DNA from: Clusia tigrina
Taxonomy: Eukaryota > Arthropoda > Insecta > Diptera > Clusiidae
Direction: 5' to 3'
Assembly: GCA_920105625.2 (NCBI GenBank)
Contig: OV050031.1
Coordinates: 50,362,205 to 50,426,204 of the forward strand
DNA length: 64,000 nucleotides
The notes under the pieces are model-generated. The model was not told the DNA's origin, did not search any database, and saw nothing but the letters and a program-made list of their open reading frames with translations. Shown here piece after piece: positions 60,540 through 64,000 of this stretch (its first letter is position 1; every line of letters starts with the position of its first letter). Made by a program: the position numbers and the translations under genes.

Positions 60540-63500
60540 AAGTACTATTGTCAATTTAAACTATCGGTATAACAGTGCTAACTTTGGGTGAAAAATGAAA
60601 CACTGATGCAACTTCAAAATTCACTAAATTTTCTACTGTGCGTAATATAACTATCAAAGTTTGGAACATTGAAATGCTATAACTTTTTACTGGTGCGTCG
60701 TAAGACCTTGAAATTTTATTACAATAAAGCACTATTGTCAATTTCAAATATCGGCATAACAGTGCTACCCTTGAGTAAAAAATAAAACACTGATGTAACT
60801 TCAAAATTCACTAACTTTTATACTGTGCGGAATATAACTAAAAAAGTTTGCAACATTGAAATGCTGTAACTTTTTACTGGTGCTTCATAAAAACTGAAAA
60901 TTTTGTGACAATAAAGTACTATGGGCAGTTTGAGATATCGGTATAACAGTGCTTCCCTTGAGTAAAAAATGAAACAATGATACAACTTCAAAGTTCCCTA
61001 ACTTTTATACTGTGCGTAACATAACTATGAAAGTTTGCAATATTGAAATGCTGTAACTTTTTATTGGAGCGTCGTAAAACCTTGAAATTTTATGACAATA
61101 AAGTACTATTGTCAATTTCAAATATCGGCATAGCAATGCTACCCTTGAGTAAAAAATAAAACACTGATGTAACTTCAAAGTTCACTAACTTTTATACTGT
61201 GCGTAATATAACTAAAAAAGTTTGCAACATTGAAATGCTGTAACTTTTTACTGGTGCGTCATAAGACCTTGAAATTTTGTGAAAATAAAGTACTCTTGTC
61301 AATTTGAAATATCGGTATAACAGTGCTACCTTTGAGAAAAAGATGAAACACTGATGCAACTAAAAAATTCACTAACTTTTATACTGTGCGTAATATAACT
61401 ATCAAAGTTTCCAATATTGAAATGCTGTAGCTTTTTACTGGAGCGTCATAATGCCTTCAAATTTTGTGACCATAAAGTTCTATTGTCAATTTTAAATATC
61501 GGTATAACAGTGCTAACTTTGAGTAAAAAATGAAACACTGATGCAACTTCAAAATTCACTAATGTTTAAACTGTGCGTAACATAACTATCAAAGTTTGGA
61601 ACATTGAAATGCTATAACTTCTTACTGGTGCGTCATAAGAACTTGAAATTTTATTACAAGAAAGTACTATTGTAAATTTCAAATATCGGCATAACAGTGC
61701 TACCCTTGAGTAAAAAATAAAACACTGATGTAACTTCAAAATTCACTAACTTTTATACTGTGTGTAATATAACTAAAAAAGTTTGCAACATTGAAATGCT
61801 GTAACTTTTTACTGGTGCGTCATAAGACCTTGAAATTTTGTGACAATAAAGTACTCTTGTCAATTTGAAATATCGGTATAACAGTGCTACCTTTGAGTAA
61901 AAAATGAAACACTGATGCAACTTCAAAGTTCACTTACTTTTATACTGTGCGTAACATAGCTATCAAAGTTTGCAATATTGAAATGCTGTAACTTTTTACT
62001 GGGCGTCATAATACCTTGAAATTTTGTGACCATAAAGTACTATTATCAATTTAAAAGATCGGTATAACAGTGCTACCTTTGAGTAAAATATTAAACACTG
62101 ATGCAACTTCAAAATTCACTAAAGTTTATACTGTGCGTAACATAACTATCAAAGTTTGGAACATTGAAATGCTATAACTTTTTACTGGTGCGTCATAAGA
62201 CCTTGAAATTTTATTACAACAAAGTACTATTGTAAATTTCAAATATCGGCATAACAGTGCTACCCTTGAGTAAAAATAAAACACTGATGTAACTTCAAAA
62301 TTCACAAACTTTTATACTGTGCGTAATATAACTATCAAAGTTTGCAACATAGAAATGCTGTAACTTTTTACTGTTGCGTCAAAAGAATTTGAAATTTTGT
62401 GAAAATAAAGTACTCTTGTCAATTTGAAATATCGGTATAACAGTGCTACCTTTGAGTAAAAGATGAAACACTGATGCAACTAAAAAATTCACTAACTTTT
62501 ATACTGTGCGTAATATAACTATCAAAGTTTCCAATATTGAAATGCTGTAGCTTTTTACTGGAGCGTCATAATACCTTCAAATTTTGTGACCATAAAGTAC
62601 TATTGTGAATTTTAAATATCGGTATAACAGTGCTAACTTTGAGTAAAAAATGAAACACTGATGCAACTTCAAATTTCACTAAATTTTATACTGTGCGTAA
62701 TATAACTATCAAAGTTTGCAATTGAAATGCTGGAACCTTTTTAATGGTGCGTCGTAAAACCTTGAAATTTTATGACTATAAAGTACTATTGTCAATTTCA
62801 AATATCGGCATAGCAATGCTACCCTTGAGTAAAAAATAAAACAGTGATGTAACTTCAAAGTTCACTAACTTTTATACTGTGCGTAATATAACTAAAAAAG
62901 TTCACAAACTTTTATACTGTGTGTAACATAACTATCAAAGTTTGCAATATTGAAATGCTGTAACTTTTTACTGGAGCGTCATAATACATTGAAATTTTGT
63001 GACCATAAAGTACTATTGTCAATTTAAAAGATCGGTATAACAGTGCTAACTTTGGGTGAAAAATGAAACACTGATGCAACTTCAAATTTCACTAAATTTT
63101 CTACTGTGCGTAATATAACTATCAAAGTTTGGAACATTGAAATGCTATAACTTTTTACTAGTGCGTCGTAAGACCTTGAAATTTTATTACAATAAAGTAC
63201 TATTGTCAATTTCAAATATCGGCATAACAGTGCTACCCTTGAGTAAAAAATAAAACACTGATGTAACTTCAAAATTCACTAACTTTTAAACTGTGCGGAA
63301 TATAACTAAAAAAGTTTGCAACATTGAAATGCTGGAACTTTTTACTGGTGCTTCATAAAAACTGAAAATTTTGTGACAATAAAGTACTATTGGCAGTTTG
63401 AGATATCGGTATAACAGTGCTTCCCTTGAGTAAAAAATGAAACAATGATACAACTTCAAAGTTCCCTAACTTTTATACTGTGCGTAACATAACTTTGAAA

Positions 63501-63540
63501 GTTTGCAATATTGAAATGCTGTAACTTTTTATTGGAGCGT
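60540..63540 (+). repeat. Satellite with local duplication at 2,468 bp
   Basis: The segment from about 60,540 to 61,070 (TTTGGGTGAAAAATG, then AAAACTGAAAATTTTGTG) recurs at about 63,010-63,540, offset 2,468 bp. In between, a short irregular joint at 62,890-62,925 (ACTAAAAAAGTTCACAAACT) shows an internal monomer deletion. Confidence 0.65.
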
Positions 63541-63610
63541 CGTAAAACCTTGAAATTTTATGACTATAAAGTACTATTGTCAATTTCAAATATCGGCATA
63601 GCAATGCTAC

Positions 63611-63877
63611 TGTATGAGAGTTTCTGTTTCTTTTAATAAAAAGTCATTTTTTTTATTGATTAATTTTATCTTTTTTTTTCTTCAGTTCAGTTATTATTTT
63701 TTTTAAATAATTTTACACGGAATTTTTAGTAACTATTAATTATTTTATTGTTCTCGAGGAGCTCTTCATTGTTCAACACTATTTTTTCTACTCATTTAAA
63801 ATCTTCTTCAACTTCTTCTCGAAGTTAATGGTAAAAAACTCTCCAGCAGAAACTGCATTCTCTTTACACCGCCAACA
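63611..63877 (-). repeat. LTR of a Ty1/copia-type retrotransposon
   Basis: The satellite stops at GCAATGCTAC and unrelated A+T-rich DNA begins TGTATGAGAG and ends CGCCAACA, 267 bp later. On the element strand it starts TGTTGGCGGTG and ends CTCTCATACA, the TG...CA form of an LTR, with the TGTTGG start usual in copia elements. Next to it is a polypurine tract. It is the 3' LTR of an element extending beyond the window; the expected short target duplication cannot be checked here. Confidence 0.75.
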
Positions 63878-64000
63878 ATACCCCCTCAAGTTGGACCTAC
63901 ACATTAAGCAACAGTTAGAGTTTTTTGTCTCTGTTGCACAAATCATGAGAAAACGACAACCGTACAACCTTGACTCATTTGCCTTAGTTAATATGTTGAT
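63788..64000 (-). pseudogene. Copia-type Pol C-terminal fragment (window edge)
   Basis: The minus-strand frame is open from the window edge through the polypurine tract and into the LTR, stopping at TAG 63,788-63,790. The first residues, NILTKANESRLYGCRF, resemble the ILTKAL segment found after RNase H at the end of copia Pol proteins. Running on into the LTR is unusual and suggests that the natural stop was lost or a frame break lies here. Only about 40 codons precede the LTR, so the assignment is tentative. Confidence 0.5.
63878..63894 (-). promoter_or_regulatory. Polypurine tract of the copia-type element
   Basis: On the minus strand AACTTGAGGGGGTAT directly precedes TGTTGG. A TTGAGGGGG run before the 3' LTR is a familiar copia-group feature and primes plus-strand synthesis. 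Confidence 0.7.

Larger units (their letters stand above)
40933..63610 (+). repeat. 187-bp satellite array, right forward block (second subfamily)
   Basis: 22.7 kb of uninterrupted forward monomers. Subfamily markers absent from the left array are a GGAACCTTTTTAATGGTGCG monomer, a CATAACAAATTGAAATTTGT monomer, CAATTTCAAATATCGGCATA, and an 8-bp-shorter joint ATCGGTATACCTTTGAG. No 240-bp monomers occur. From about 44.8 to 59 kb it is organised in higher-order units of differing length. From about 59.4 kb to the end the order is less regular. It holds no transposon until the copia-type LTR at 63,611. Confidence 0.97.

Noticed and set aside
40933..63610. Repeated 61-82-codon minus-strand frames (for example 46,244-46,471) with near-identical products
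   Set aside because: Identity follows from higher-order repeat copying. The frame is the reverse strand of one monomer plus part of the next, with no leader, domain or codon bias.
1..63610. CRISPR-like or integron-like repeat array
   Set aside because: The repeat is a contiguous 187-bp satellite without unique spacers, and the transposons are eukaryotic.

Overview
The window is almost entirely tandem satellite DNA of a eukaryotic genome, broken by four transposable elements, most likely from insect heterochromatin. I found no host gene, tRNA or rRNA. The monomer is A+T-rich and about 187 bp long. Outside the insertions about 53 kb of satellite remain, roughly 285 monomers by division. An insect, probably a fly, is suggested by a roo-like BEL/Pao retrotransposon with an env-like 3' region and by an R1/I-type non-LTR fragment with RNase H. 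The species cannot be told from the sequence.

Layout. (1) 1-24,539: satellite in forward orientation, with nested higher-order structure: a 799-bp four-monomer unit containing a 240-bp long monomer, and a 7.07-kb segment repeated at a distance of 11,517 bp. (2) 24,540-40,932: satellite in reverse orientation, carrying three insertions. These are a 5'-truncated non-LTR element (24,959-26,254, 13-bp target duplication), a degenerate BEL/Pao element (26,620-35,036, plus an extra LTR tail to 35,144) and a 515-bp PIF/Harbinger-like MITE (39,169-39,683, TTA target duplication). (3) 40,933-63,610: forward satellite of a second subfamily, with higher-order units of 2,794, 2,607, 3,354, 2,972 and 1,672 bp. 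(4) 63,611-64,000: the 3' end of a Ty1/copia-type element on the minus strand, consisting of an LTR, polypurine tract and C-terminal coding remnant. It runs off the window.

History. Both edges of the reverse block rejoin in monomer phase to within a few bases if the block is flipped back, so it reads as one 16.4-kb inversion. The MITE sits in one copy of a local satellite duplication while the sister copy at 36,782 keeps an empty site, so the MITE arrived after that duplication. The BEL element is dead, with six in-frame stops and four frame breaks. The short open frames in the satellite are by-products of the repeat and are not annotated as genes.

I see no new gene system. The most notable points are the in-phase inversion, the sub-repeat slippage that created the 240-bp monomer and its spread as a higher-order unit, the variable-length higher-order array on the right, and a possible THAP-like exon remnant inside the MITE.
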